Assembly: GCA_027972325.1 (NCBI GenBank) | Contig: JAPMOS010000247.1 | Span: 1 to 41,980, forward strand | Length of the DNA: 41,980 bases | Direction of reading: 5' to 3' | Origin: Paratrimastix pyriformis | Taxonomy: Eukaryota > Preaxostyla > Paratrimastigidae | Shown: positions 1 to 9,599 of the stretch, piece after piece | Layout: each line of letters begins with the position of its first letter | Numbering within the stretch: the first letter of the stretch is position 1 | Notes under the pieces: model-generated | What the model was told of the DNA's origin: nothing | What the model saw: the letters and a program-made list of their open reading frames with translations, nothing else | Database searches by the model: none | Made by a program: the position numbers and the translations under genes

Positions 1-1915
1 ACCCACCTTCACCCCGTCGCCGAATCTGGAGCTTGAAGTGGGTCTTGCGCTGGGCGAAGAAGGCTCGCGTGAACACTGCCTCGAAAGCGAAGGAGATGTA
101 CCGGAGATGTGCGCTCGGGAACATGTTGACCTCGATGTAGCTCTGCTGCAGCTGGCTGTTGATCTCGGTCTGCATACGCGCCACCCACCCATTAAATGCA
201 TCGACGCCTGCCTGTGTGCTGAAGTCGAGTGGTGGCTGATGCTCCTGGGCAAGTTGCACGGCAGTGGAGTCAGTGTCAATGAAGAGTCGTTTGCCGTAGG
301 ATGATGCGATCGAACTCGCGCGCATGATAGCATCACGGGCGGCGGTCGTTACTGCTGCGGCACACTTTTCGTTGAACATGTAGCATGCAAAGGGGGAGCC
401 CAAGAGCCCATAGAGACTGTTCGCCATGATCTTGAAGCAGTACTGCATGGTGTTGTGATACTTGACGCCGGCGGCATCGTTCCGTTTCCGGGCATCCTTC
501 AGAAGTGCCTTGTGGTGGCTGCGCTGATCGACGAAGTACGACACGGTGTCGAGAAACGGGTCGTGCTCGCGGATCTCAAAGACGGTGTATTGTTTCAGGA
601 TATCTTCGCGGAACAATGTGAGTGGGTTGGTCACGCCCTTGTTTGACTCTTTGCTTGCCTCCACCTCCTGCTCCGTCGGATTGCGCACGAAAGTTGTGTT
701 CTCCGGGGTGTGATGGCCGTCTTGATAGACTTCAGCGAGGTCATCCACCGTTGCTACGTACGAAACGGAGAGACTGCGTAGGCGCGCATCATCGATGGAT
801 AAAGTCCAGCGAAGTCAAACATCATGCACGGCGTGTCCGCCAGATCATTGTTCTCCGACCAGTTGACGGCACCTTTATACTTGCCATTCTTCTCGCCGAG
901 CTCCCCATAATTCCATTTGAGCGAGACATGGTCACGGCATCGCCAGGCTGTGCGAGCCAGCTTCATCATACCCCACGCTGCCTGTGTGCGCGTGAAATAG
1001 GTTAAGAGCGTAATTCCCGTCACCTCAATGAAGCATCGCATCTTCTCGAGATAGTCCATCTTGTCGGCGATGTGGAGGACTGCTTCGGCATCGTAGACGC
1101 AGTAGCGGATGATGTTTTCGAGGCAATGCTCGGGGTTCTCCGTTGCCGCATTCGGGTCCATCATGATCTTGTTCATCACAGCGTAGCTCATGTTGTGACG
1201 CTGCTTGAGCGGTAGCTTGAGTGCACCCAGAATCGTGTCCAGCGCTAAGTTATCGGGGCGTCACCTGGACGATATTGACTCTTCGCCCAGTACATCATAT
1301 CAACCATGTGGACACGGAGGCCGAACAGTGAGCTGTAGACGTAAGCGAGGCCCGAGCCCTTGTATGGAGCCGCCATTTGCGTTTGAGCAAGGCACCACAT
1401 CGCTTCATGATCCACGGGTAATCGTACCCGGCTGGGCGCTTATTCTCCGGCTCATCTGTCTTCTTTTTGGCTTGTTGCGAAAACGGCTGCTGGTTACTGT
1501 TCCATCCCACGAGGATGATCTCTCGCTCGGCGCTCTTTGACCGGACCCAGCTGATGAAGGCACAGCACATCCCCGCTTCAGACGAGTCGACGTGCACGGC
1601 GACGTTTGCCGGGAGCCTCGCGGAATCCAACTCGAGCGGCACCTCGCCTTCCCACAAGAATGCATGTTTCTCCGTCACGCCGTTGAATGAGTACGCGGCG
1701 CAGATCATGCCGATGTGCGCGAGAGGATCATCTGGAAGAGGAACACCGGGGGTGGAAGAGTACGTCTCAATATCGTACGCCACCATCGCGATTTCACCGA
1801 GATGGAACTGGATATCGAATTCGTTGATGGCCTTTTCCAGGACGTCGCGTTGCTTCTCTTGGCTGGCGCGGAAGCAGTCTTCTTGTTGGAGCACGGGGTC
1901 GAACGGAAGCGAGGA
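1..1915 (-). pseudogene. Broken family B DNA polymerase, virus-like (fossil)
   Basis: Minus-strand frames carry the ordered landmarks of a family B DNA polymerase. The exonuclease DIE motif (AYDIETYSS) lies near 1780 and an Exo III-type YCVYDAEA near 1110. Polymerase motif A (FDFAGLYPS) is near 790, motif B (KIMANSLYG) near 410, and motif C (FIDTDS) near 275. The coding continues past base 1, so the 3' end is outside the window. The motif wording resembles polymerases of large DNA viruses or related mobile elements more than cellular Pol delta or zeta. That placement is inference. The copy is broken, with at least three interruptions of frame. Its upstream side ends at the terminus of a DIRS element. 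Confidence 0.75.
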
Positions 1916-2050
1916 ATCATCGAGACTCTTCTTGTTCCCAAACCCCCAGGAAAATAGACATCACGTCAGGCAACGCAAAAAGCGGCACTGACCACAAATA
2001 GAAAGAAATTCCATGTCAGCTGACACGGATAGTGTACCCTGCCCTTGCGT
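1916..2050 (-). repeat. Family 1 terminal repeat (copy A end)
   Basis: The stretch 1930-2048 is the reverse complement of about 30716-30832, which lies at the opposite terminus of copy B. The two are therefore inverted terminal repeats of one family. The outermost part (1916-1945) matches the left half of the ICR at 2903-3020. Confidence 0.75.
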
Positions 2051-2364
2051 AAGCACGTCAAAGGGGCCGGGCACCACTCCGGAAGGTGTGGTCAGGCCCA
2101 GACGCATCCCAAAGAAAGAATGTAGAGAAGAAAGACGAGAGAGACAAAACAAAAGAGGCTTTCAAAGATTGATCAAACATCGGCACAATAAAATTCAACT
2201 TCTCCTCCCCATGAGCCGCCGAAGCTCACCCCGGTAAGCATGTGTCTGCGGAGGGAAAGAGGAGGGTGGAGAAACCTCCGGCTTACCAGGTCACGCAAAA
2301 AATCAGGAAAAAATACAGAGGGGGCGAAGCCTCAGAAGACCCCGGGGGACGAAGTGCCTTCCAT
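2051..2364. other. Spacer between terminal repeat and RG-rich ORF
   Basis: No gene is visible. The stretch belongs to family 1 DIRS. Pieces of 2158-2232 recur scrambled at 23912-24026 beside copy B. Confidence 0.5.
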
Positions 2365-2877
2365 TCACTTCTTCCCCCCCTCCGCAGCAGACTCCTCAGC
2401 GGAGCTCTTGCCACGGGCAGAAGAGGCGGCCGAAAAGAACTTGCGGCCGCCACGGCCACGGCCACGGCCACGGCCACGAGTAGCACCCCGAGACCATCCT
2501 CGGGTCGCGCCTCGAACAGCAGAGCCTCCGCGTCCGCGCGACGAGACCCAATGTCCACTGCGGCCGCGGTGGGTGTTGGAAACGACCACCCTCGACCCAT
2601 CTTCCAGAGTGAAGAGGCGCGTAGCGGCCTTGGGGTGATCGTAGCCCTGCTTGGTCAGACGCCGGTTGGCGTTGTAGACCGAGAGTTCCTTGCCCGGGTC
2701 CAGCGCGAGGGCTGTGTGCGGGCGAGTGTGGTGGTGTTGTGACAGAGGGGGAAAGGTAACATGACCTGTCTCCCCTCCCCACCCTTTGCTCCTCAAAATG
2801 GCAGGAAGAGCAAAGGTGGTGTCGGCAGGCTCAGGAGGTGGTGAGGCAGTGGGGCTGTAAGCCATGTGGTGCTCCAC
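2365..2877 (-). CDS. RG-rich basic ORF of family 1 DIRS (copy A)
   Basis: This is an open frame of 170 residues. The N-terminal half is Pro/Thr/His-rich. A middle segment contains KELSVYNANRRLTKQGYDHP and TLEDGSRVVVSN. It is followed by an Arg-Gly tract encoded partly by a CCACGG hexamer repeat (about 2450-2478), then an acidic Ser/Glu/Lys tail. RG/RGG tracts commonly bind RNA, so a Gag-like or RNA-chaperone role is possible but unproven. I do not recognise the middle segment. It lies between the ICR and the element end, where known DIRS elements usually have no gene. A second copy lies near 24105-24595. Confidence 0.55.
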   Translation of the reverse strand: MEHHMAYSPTASPPPEPADTTFALPAILRSKGWGGETGHVTFPPLSQHHHTRPHTALALDPGKELSVYNANRRLTKQGYDHPKAATRLFTLEDGSRVVVSNTHRGRSGHWVSSRGRGGSAVRGATRGWSRGATRGRGRGRGRGGRKFFSAASSARGKSSAEESAAEGGKK

Positions 2878-2902
2878 GCCACCAGGGAGGCGGGTGGGAG
2901 TA

Positions 2903-3020
2903 TTTCTGGGGTTTGGGAAGAAGAAGAGTCTCGATGATTCCTCGCTTCAGCCTCGGAGCCTCGGCGAACGAGTAATCAATCTCGACGACCTTCATCTTCC
3001 CAAACCCCAGGAAAATAGAC
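2903..3020. repeat. Internal complementary region (ICR), family 1 copy A
   Basis: An imperfect palindrome of about 118 bases. It opens with CTGGGGTTTGGGAAGA and closes with TCTTCCCAAACCCCAG. Its left half matches the terminus at 1916-1960 and its right half matches the terminus at 30817-30889. The two halves meet at about 2946-2950. This is the sequence expected if the two element ends were ligated into a circle junction, the known role of the ICR in DIRS replication. Confidence 0.8.
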
Positions 3021-3064
3021 AGCATGCCAAAGGAATCACACTGCCTCCCAACTCGTGCCTGCCA

Positions 3065-3092
3065 AAGGGGGAACCCCCTAGGGGTCCCCCTT
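3065..3092. repeat. Short G/C-run palindrome after the recombinase
   Basis: A near-perfect inverted repeat of a purine run, G5AAC4, against its complement with a CTA centre. It sits at the end of the recombinase frame. A shorter version is at 24781-24806 in copy B. It could form a hairpin at the 3' end of the recombinase message, although no function is shown. Confidence 0.5.
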
Positions 3093-4415
3093 GTCAGGTT
3101 CAGCGGCCCCCGACATTTCATGAGGTTTGCCACTGAACCGACCCGCCAACAGTGCCTCGTCGAAGCGATCCGTGACTCCTTCCACTGTGCGACCATAGTG
3201 CATTTGGTAGGTGCTGGACCTGGAGCTCCAACGATACCTGGTCAGAATCTGTGGCAGTGGAATGCCCAGTGCAGCGGCTTTCGACGGGGCGGCTGAGCGA
3301 ATTGAATGGGCACCCCACTGCAGGGGAATGCCTGCCACCGTCATCGTCGAACGCACGCAGTTCCGGATCCAGTCTGCCGAGATGGCTTTGCCCACCCTGC
3401 ACTTCACTGAATTATCCCGTGGAAAGACAAAGAAGGTGTCCGACACTGCCTGACCCGCAACCGCTGGTTCCGTCGGCCGCTTGGTCAGCCACTGTTTCAT
3501 GGCGCAGTGTAGGCACAGTGGGTTGTCGGGAGCCCCGACCACCTGGACCCATCGAATCTTGGTGTTGTGTGTCTCCTTCGGGCACACCTTCAGCCGAACT
3601 GAGTGCTCGCACCCCGGCTGGCCGAACTCAAAGCGTGAGTCGGAAAAAGAGATCGAGGTTGTGTCCATGACCCTCAACCCCGCGATCTCCAACAAGCTGG
3701 CGACTTTACCAATGAGCCGATTTTGGTCAAGGGTCGCATTGTCAGCCCATTCCCCCTCGAGCAATTTCAAGAGGTCTGCTAGGTCCCAGATCGGACCGAG
3801 GTCTTTGCCCCCAGCCGGTTTGTCCTTCCCGATGCCGGTGACGACTTGTTTCACCAGTTTGCCTTCCGGTGATAGAGGGTGGCCACTCATGGTGAAGTAC
3901 ATGGACAGTGCTGAGCGACGTGCCCCTGCCGAGCCCGAGCTGAGGTCCCTCTCCATGGCCTCATCCGCAATGAACGAGGCGACCTGGACCTCATTCTGGT
4001 CGGTCGCCTCCGTGATCGGAGCCAGGTCTTTGAGCGCGCACCACTCTTCATAGCGGCGAATGATGTGTGAGTATTTCTTCGAGGTTTTCTCTGCCAATGA
4101 CCTCTGAATGAAATAACCTGCCGCTGCCGACAGCTCCGGATGCTTAGGGGCCCAAGCAGGGGCCTCATCTGAGAGCTTTTTCCGGGCTGTGGGTGTGGGT
4201 GTCGCGCGTCCTGGGGCAGGACCTTTCTTGCCCGGGCGGAACAGAGTTCCGTCCACGGGTGTCCCCGCGGCGTTCTGGGCATCACAGGCCCCGCTCGTGG
4301 GTGCTTCCGACCGACTCGGGGGGTTTGTCACACAGGACTCCGGGTGGTGCGTCATGGGAGTGGGGGTGGTGGTGCTCTTTGAGCGCAGAGACGCTGCCAG
4401 CTCGGCTAAGGTCAT
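3078..4415 (-). CDS. Tyrosine recombinase, family 1 DIRS (copy A)
   Basis: A frame of about 445 residues starting at MTLAELAASL. The first 130 residues are Pro/Thr/Ser-rich linker. A SAM-like core-binding domain follows (SLAEKTSKKYSHIIRRYEEW). The catalytic domain shows the first arginine in EIAGLRVMD (about residue 248), the HxxR box in GAHSIRS (about residue 370), and the C-terminal RYRWSS with nearby tyrosines (about residues 403-407). Enzymes of this type join the circular DIRS cDNA into the genome. The start overlaps the end of the RT/RNase H frame in another phase, as is usual for DIRS. The frame looks whole in this copy. Confidence 0.85.
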   Translation of the reverse strand: MTLAELAASLRSKSTTTPTPMTHHPESCVTNPPSRSEAPTSGACDAQNAAGTPVDGTLFRPGKKGPAPGRATPTPTARKKLSDEAPAWAPKHPELSAAAGYFIQRSLAEKTSKKYSHIIRRYEEWCALKDLAPITEATDQNEVQVASFIADEAMERDLSSGSAGARRSALSMYFTMSGHPLSPEGKLVKQVVTGIGKDKPAGGKDLGPIWDLADLLKLLEGEWADNATLDQNRLIGKVASLLEIAGLRVMDTTSISFSDSRFEFGQPGCEHSVRLKVCPKETHNTKIRWVQVVGAPDNPLCLHCAMKQWLTKRPTEPAVAGQAVSDTFFVFPRDNSVKCRVGKAISADWIRNCVRSTMTVAGIPLQWGAHSIRSAAPSKAAALGIPLPQILTRYRWSSRSSTYQMHYGRTVEGVTDRFDEALLAGRFSGKPHEMSGAAEPDKGDP

Positions 4416-4441
4416 GTCCTCTCCCGAGTCTGCGTCGACGT

Positions 4442-5642
4442 CTACAGCTCCCTGTCCCACTGTGGGATCAGGGGCTCGTTGCTCCCCCACCAGGCCTCCG
4501 GGTCGTCGAAGATCCGGGCTGGACCCATGGGGTGCAGCTGTCGGTCCTGGAACTTCTGGACGAGGGTGAGATCCGGATTGGTGAGTGTCTGCCAACCCCA
4601 CTCGAGGTGTGCCCTGGCTTGCCGGACTGGGTCCCCCGACACCTGTGTCACGCAACACTCCCAGTGTGGGGGCCCAATTCCCTTGAGGTTGCGTGTCGTG
4701 CCTGCCAGGAATGTGTTCTCCTGCCGTGGTCGGGTCAGGGGTGGTGCCACTGCCATGTGCAGCATCACTGGCCACCACGGTGCCGATGTCCACACCGGGG
4801 TGAGGAGAAGAGCCTCCCCCCGCTGCTCCCTCAACCGTTCCAAGACTCTGAGGATGAGCGAGAACGGTGGGTTTATCCACGGCACTTCTGAGGCTAGGTT
4901 CTGCCGGAAGAAGTCCACTCCCGCCGCTCCCGGTTCCTTGACCAAGGACCAGAACCGGGGGCACAGGTGGTTTCGCGCCGATGCAAAGGCGTCCACCGTC
5001 GGTTTCGTCCTGAGTTTCACCACCGCCCTGAAGAGGGCTGGGTGGAGCTGGTAATCTTCGGCGTCGACCCACCGCGAGAGCCTGTCCGCTCTCACGTTGT
5101 CGATGCCGTGAATGTGCTCTGTGGTGAGGGTGATCCGGTGTGTCTGACAGAACTCCCAGAGTTTTCTCAACCGGGTGTTGAGCTGCTGACTCTGTGACTT
5201 GAGTCTGCCGACTGACCACACGACAGACGAATTGTCCGAGAACCAAAGTACGGACTTGCCTGTGACCTGTTCCCGGAACAGGTGGAGTGACCTGATGCCC
5301 GCTTCCAATTCGAGCGGGTTTATTGAACTGATCTCCTGCAGGTCCGTCACTCTCCACAACTCGTGTGCTGGGATGCCCTGCTCGATGCTCTGTGCCGGAG
5401 TCCTCAGCACTGCCCCCCAGCCCATCTCGGCTGCATCCGTGGTCAGGATCAGCTCTGCTGGTGGGGTCCGAAGTGGGGTGCTGGTGGGGTACTGTGCATG
5501 TTCCCACCACTCCAAGTCCCTGTGTGACTCCTCCGAAAGGGTCACCAGTGCGTGCCATCCCCCCTGCGCCTTGATCGCCGTGGACAGGTCGATGTTCAGG
5601 TTGCGCAGGTACAAGCAGGCCGGGCGAATCGTCTCCCTGCGC
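4442..5642 (-). pseudogene. RT/RNase H C-terminal part, family 1 DIRS (copy A)
   Basis: The minus-strand frame matches the C-terminal half of the copy B RT/RNase H protein. It includes the RNase H segment TTDAAEMGWG near 5430, FSDNSSVVWSVG near 5240, and the DIRS-typical VDAFASARN block near 4990. The RT domain itself is absent because the element stops at 5642. Upstream of that point the same open frame continues into unrelated sequence, so the long apparent ORF running to 7285 is a chimera. Confidence 0.8.
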
Positions 5643-6330
5643 GACACCGGACAGGGCCCACCTCCGAGGCAAAGCACTCTGTCCAGCCGGGAGACTATGA
5701 TCAAAGCATGATTAGAAACTCTCCATCCATCTTCCTCCATCCACAGACAAACGAGACATCGGCTAGACATACCACACCAACCTGAGGACAGCCGCCACCC
5801 AATGCAGCCACCACACCAAGCCGGCACACCATCCAACCACCGTTGGAAAGTAGGGGCGCTCGGCCCACCAGAAAGCGCGGGAGAAAACAGCCATCCCAAC
5901 CCCCGCCAACCCTCCTGATCCCATCTCTCTCCCGTCCACCACCGGCCCCATCGCTCCTTCCAAAGGTCCTCCCCATTTCCGTACCAGCATTCCCAGTTCT
6001 CATTACCAGTCTTTATCCAACCCAGACAACCACGCTTCTCGCCCCTCTCTTTTTGATCACCTTGGTCAATTCCATTTATACTACCCTGGACCCAATTCTC
6101 CTCGACCAACGTCTGCATCCAACAACACCATACACATATCACTTCCTGTCTTTGCAATACCTTCTCCAGTTTTACCCCAACTCCGCCTTCTTTTTCCTTC
6201 ATTCGATTGCTCCCCCCCCGCCAACCACTCTCCTCCCCACGCCTTTCCAATAGAAGGCTGTTTCTTTCCACACGCATGTCCCAGGAGCAAGAACATAAAA
6301 GGGTGGAAGAGAAACACAGCCCCCCAACCA
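5643..6330. other. Gap without a recognisable gene
   Basis: C/T-rich on the plus strand with long pyrimidine stretches (5880-6250). I see no coding signature. It begins at the truncation edge of DIRS copy A and ends at the stop codon of the next minus-strand gene, so part may be that gene's 3' untranslated region. Confidence 0.4.
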
Positions 6331-7395
6331 TTACTTGAACTTCTTCCCCGCATTCACCCCCACCGACACCTTCACCACACGGGGGCGCGACTCCCGCTTC
6401 AAAGCGTCGATGGCATCCCGCTGCTCCGGGGTTGCCATGACACAAAACGTCCCGTCCCACCGACCAGTTGACCACGCCACTTCTGATCTCCAAATATCGG
6501 AGACCTCTACCACAATGTGGCGGTTCTTGAGGTACTCCTGCATCTGCTGAGGCCACTCGACGCCGGCCGCACGAATGAAGGCCAAACGATGGTCCGCCCG
6601 GAGAGGCCGATCCTCCCCCGGAGCGATCTGTACGATGCGCTTGTCTCGGAATAATTCCGGGATGTGGGGCTGTCCCGCCGCGCTTGTCACAGACACACGC
6701 CATGCACCCGGCTGGCGAGCAGGCTTGACCCAAACTACAGGGGGAGGCAATCAGTAAGTCAGCGATTGCGAGCAGACACTGAACGCTCGGGTTCGCTTCA
6801 CGCAACCATTGGCGAACCTCCTCTTCTTTGGCTTCCAGGGGCAATCCACCCAGATGAGCCCTCATTGTAATAAAGGTCACAGCTGGGGCCGGCCGCTCGC
6901 ATTCACTTCCCAGATCAGTCAGGACGGCCTGATTCCGACTCGCAAAAGCACCAAGAATCTCCGCGGCATCGGGTCTCAGACACGTCACGCCAAAATTTCC
7001 TTCTTCCAGGCCTTGTTGAACGCGAGCATCGCCAAGGATCTCACGAAGCTGGCATTCAAGTTCGTACCAGCTAAATTGCACAGCACTTGGCTCAAATTTA
7101 ATAGCAAATCTCATTGTCTCAGCCTGTAATTCACAGAAGGCAATTGACACACAAAGACCCAAGATAAGCCCAACGAACATCCTTGATAGGCGGACTTTCG
7201 GTAGGAAAGCCACTATCCAATTAGCACAGACCAAAACTTTTTCCTTCTTTTCACCGTGCTCCTCAGCCTGGCTCTTTTCAGCCACTCTTTTTTACCAGCC
7301 GCCTCCATTCTTTGGCGATTGGCTTCAGCCTCAACACTTTCCAGCGTCAAAGGAACCGCACCAGCATCTTCAACAGAATGAGTCTCAGAAGACAT
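6331..7395 (-). CDS. Unrecognised gene with short introns
   Basis: Three coding blocks run on the minus strand. Block 1 starts at an ATG at 7395 (MSSETHSVED) and is Lys/Arg-rich at its end. Block 2 (7123 to about 6778) begins after a TTACAG acceptor and contains MRFAIKFEP and ITMRAHLGGLPLEAKEEEVR. Block 3 (6734 to 6331) begins after CCCTGTAG and ends VNAGKKFK with TAA. The intron between blocks 2 and 3 is only 43-45 bases (6735 to about 6777), with a CTGAC-like branch site. The block 1 to 2 junction is less certain. A reading that starts with a hydrophobic MFVGLILGLCVSIAFC leader is also possible. Blocks 2 and 3 faintly resemble RRM-like or LINE ORF1 modules. I cannot assign a function. Confidence 0.4.
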
Positions 7396-7432
7396 CGTCA
7401 ATTGGCCAATAGAAAAGGCGAAGATCCCAAAT

Positions 7433-8059
7433 TCAAACACTTTCCAGGTCGGTAGGACCCCCGTTGAGTGATGCCCCCTCAATCCTCTTCACCGCCACCC
7501 AATGTCGCCCCCCTCCTCTTCTCCCACAGAACTCCGCCACCGCCTCCAGGCGGTAATTCGTGCCAAGAACTTCCACGGGGTCCGGCTGCACCCGCCACTG
7601 CGACTGATCCACCCTGCCGTCCCGCCGATCGCGAACCACCTGGGCCACCATGACATCCTCCATGCCCACCGCCCGTTCCTCCTGCGCATGCCACCGATCG
7701 GCCCCACACTCCGGGCACCTCTTCCGCACCCGTCCGTCCGCCATCACCACCTTCCGGACCGCTTCACTCATCCTGTCACCATCCCTCTCCAGGCGCACCA
7801 TCAGGCAGTCCCGCTCCCTCTCGCGGCCCTCGCTCACCCTTCCACACTCCTGACAGACATGCACCACCCTCATCCGCGCCCCTGTCGGGATCCGAGCTTT
7901 CCTCAGCAGGTCCGCCACCGCATCCCCTGCATCCCCATCATGGAACTCATCCAACCCTTCAATCCCCTTCTCCCAGATCGCCTGCTCCATACCCGGGTCT
8001 CCCCCAACCACCCCTCTCACAACATCGAACAACTGTCCGGCCCCCCCCACAGCTTCCAC
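7433..8059 (-). CDS. USP/C19-like ORF, C-terminal half
   Basis: An open frame of about 208 residues. It has HDGDAGDAVADLL, which resembles the QQDAxEF region of ubiquitin-specific proteases. Paired zinc-type knuckles follow, CQECG (about residue 70) and CPECG (about residue 116). Near the end is NYRLEAVAEFCG followed by GGGRHWVAVKR, which resembles the catalytic His box (YxLxAVxxH-GGHYxAxxK). The catalytic Cys box is not in this frame and would lie upstream of 8059, where palindromic repeat DNA begins, so the ORF is probably a truncated 3' part. Only 38 bases separate its stop from the ATG of the next gene. The family call rests on motif order alone. Confidence 0.4.
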   Translation of the reverse strand: MEAVGGAGQLFDVVRGVVGGDPGMEQAIWEKGIEGLDEFHDGDAGDAVADLLRKARIPTGARMRVVHVCQECGRVSEGRERERDCLMVRLERDGDRMSEAVRKVVMADGRVRKRCPECGADRWHAQEERAVGMEDVMVAQVVRDRRDGRVDQSQWRVQPDPVEVLGTNYRLEAVAEFCGRRGGGRHWVAVKRIEGASLNGGPTDLESV

Positions 8060-8080
8060 ATGGGAGAAAAAAATTAGCGG

Positions 8081-8345
8081 CGCGGCTAAAAATCAGCACG
8101 TCTAAGGTTTGAAGGAAGCAAGGGGGCGGGCGAGCCGGGATCTGATGGGCGGGTCGAGTGCCCCCACTCACCTCATGACTTCTCCGATGGGTCTGGGGGG
8201 TGTGGCTATCACCCCGGGGTCGGTCGACATGGACAAGATTTGGCCATGAGTACCTTAGCCGTGGCACGGCTAAATTAGCCGTGCCACGGCTAAAATTAGC
8301 CGTGGGCAGCAAAAATAAGACGCGATGGTCCACGTCTAATCCTTT
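8081..8345. repeat. Nested TTAGCCGTG palindromes
   Basis: TTAGCCGTGGCACGGCTAA (8255-8273) is followed after one base by its exact reverse complement (8275-8293). A third partial copy starts near 8296, and a variant TTAGCGGCGCGGCTAA lies at 8081-8096. Related CACGTCTAA words occur near 8098 and 8330. The arrangement resembles a hairpin-rich MITE or the tail of a SINE. Confidence 0.6.
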
Positions 8346-8460
8346 CTGCGGGGAAAATATCGATAGACCCAGAGATCGAACTCGGCACCCCAACCTCTGA
8401 GAACCATTTTTCCCCGGGGTTCTAGCCGATCAGCACATTCAAATTGCGTGCTCTGTTCCC
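8346..8460 (-). repeat. tRNA-like SINE head (tentative)
   Basis: On the minus strand a D-arm-like GCTGATCGGCTAGAAC (about 8420-8436) lies about 40 bases upstream of a T-arm/B-box-like CCGAGTTCGATCTC (8371-8384). The spacing is that of a tRNA-type pol III promoter, but the acceptor stem does not fold cleanly. It is therefore more likely a tRNA-derived SINE than a working tRNA. Confidence 0.35.
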
Positions 8461-8466
8461 TCGTGC

Positions 8467-9599
8467 ATGCATATTGCCGAGGAGAATCATCTTAGTGACT
8501 TTCAAGTTCATTTTCTAAAAGAGCACGCACAATGTGGCAAGCGCGAAGTGTTTCTTGAATTTTTCAATCGCGCTGAGGAAGATGATCTGGTCTTCCACGA
8601 CCTTGACCACATTTCTACTTTCAAGAATTCGATGCTGGATGAATTTTGCAAACTCTTTGGGCATTTGGGTTTCTCTTCTGGAGCGCTTCCTTCGAGTACC
8701 TTGTTGAAGGGCATCATTGAATCGCTGCAGAAGGGCTGTTCTCCAGCTGTGTCTCGGGATCGCATTGCCGTCTGGATCCAGAAACTATTGTCCTCGTTTA
8801 TGTGGCAGTGCTATCTCAAGTATCGAGACGACGCTCCACCATCTCATTCTCGCCACTCTTCGGCATCCTCAACTGACGACTCTTCTGACCCTCCAACTTC
8901 GCCAGAACGTTTTCCTACGCGTACCCATCAACGTGGTGGGGACCGGGACGTGTCCATTCCCGGTCTCACTCATCATCTGATTCATCGGCGACGAGGTGCA
9001 ACAAGACTCCCCGTTCCCGCGTCCGTTCACGCTCACCGAAGCACGCGGATGCAAAGGGGGGTTCGCCTCGCCCCTCGGCCAAGAAGGCTGCGCGCACGGA
9101 GGCGACCTCCACACGGAAGTTGCCTGCCTCCCCGCCTGCCCGGGAGGTGACGCCGCCCGCTCTCCGCCCCCCTGCTGCCTTGGTGCCGGCCCCGGTCCGG
9201 TCCAAACTGAGCAGGGGAAGCCGCTCCTGCAGTCCGCCTTGGGTCTCGCCCAGGCGGGATGGAAGGCGATCAAGGGGCCGTTTGCGCGGGCAGCCCCCGC
9301 TCCAACCAAGCCGGCTGCGGCCAAGTCGAGTGTTCTGGCGCCCCTCCACCACCTCCCCCACTTCTTGCCCTTCTGACCCTCCTTCACGTCCATCTGCTCC
9401 TCCTCTTCCCTCTGCCTCCCCAATCTCGTGTGCCGATCTTGGCGTCCGTGTGGTGCGTGCTGGGCGTTCTCCTTTTCCAACCCCGGATGGACCGGCGGTG
9501 AGAGACTTCTCGTGGTTGCGCGCGAGCACTGTCTATGTGTGCTACACCCACGCACGATGGTATGTCGGGAGTAAACCTCCCCCGTTCAGGCCTTTTTAA
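8467..9599 (+). pseudogene. Decayed ORF with Ser/Arg/Pro-rich linker (probable retroelement)
   Basis: The plus-strand frame opens with MHIAEENHLSDFQVHF and continues through an alpha-helical-looking stretch of about 130 residues. A Ser/Asp then Arg/Ser/Lys/Pro-rich linker follows (about 8940-9400, for example SRVRSRSPKHADAKGG). It ends with VYVCYTHARWYVGSK and a stop at 9597-9599. The tail resembles the start of a GIY-YIG nuclease domain. No reverse transcriptase is visible. The copy is broken. A Gag-like or ORF1-like protein of a retroelement is the best guess. Confidence 0.35.

Larger units (their letters stand above)
1916..5642 (-). mobile_element. DIRS-type retrotransposon, family 1, copy A (truncated)
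   Basis: This is a YR retrotransposon read on the minus strand. It holds the end of an RT/RNase H frame, an overlapping tyrosine recombinase, an internal complementary region, an RG-rich ORF and a terminal repeat ending near 1916. From about 2290 to 5642 it is nearly identical to 24026-27345 (copy B), so both look recent. The 5' side stops at 5642, where similarity to copy B ends abruptly. DIRS elements are known to insert through their recombinase without target duplication, and I see none here. The copy is truncated, while the recombinase and RG-rich frames look open. Confidence 0.85.

Noticed and set aside
2831-3196. ORF beginning MLSIFLGFGKMKVVEIDYSF as a gene start (also 24386-24742)
   Set aside because: It is the translation of the ICR palindrome and terminal extension. 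The apparent conservation reflects the end sequence, not protein.
4442-7285. A single 947-residue protein
   Set aside because: The frame crosses the 5642 breakpoint between DIRS copy A and unrelated DNA. It joins two different genes by chance.
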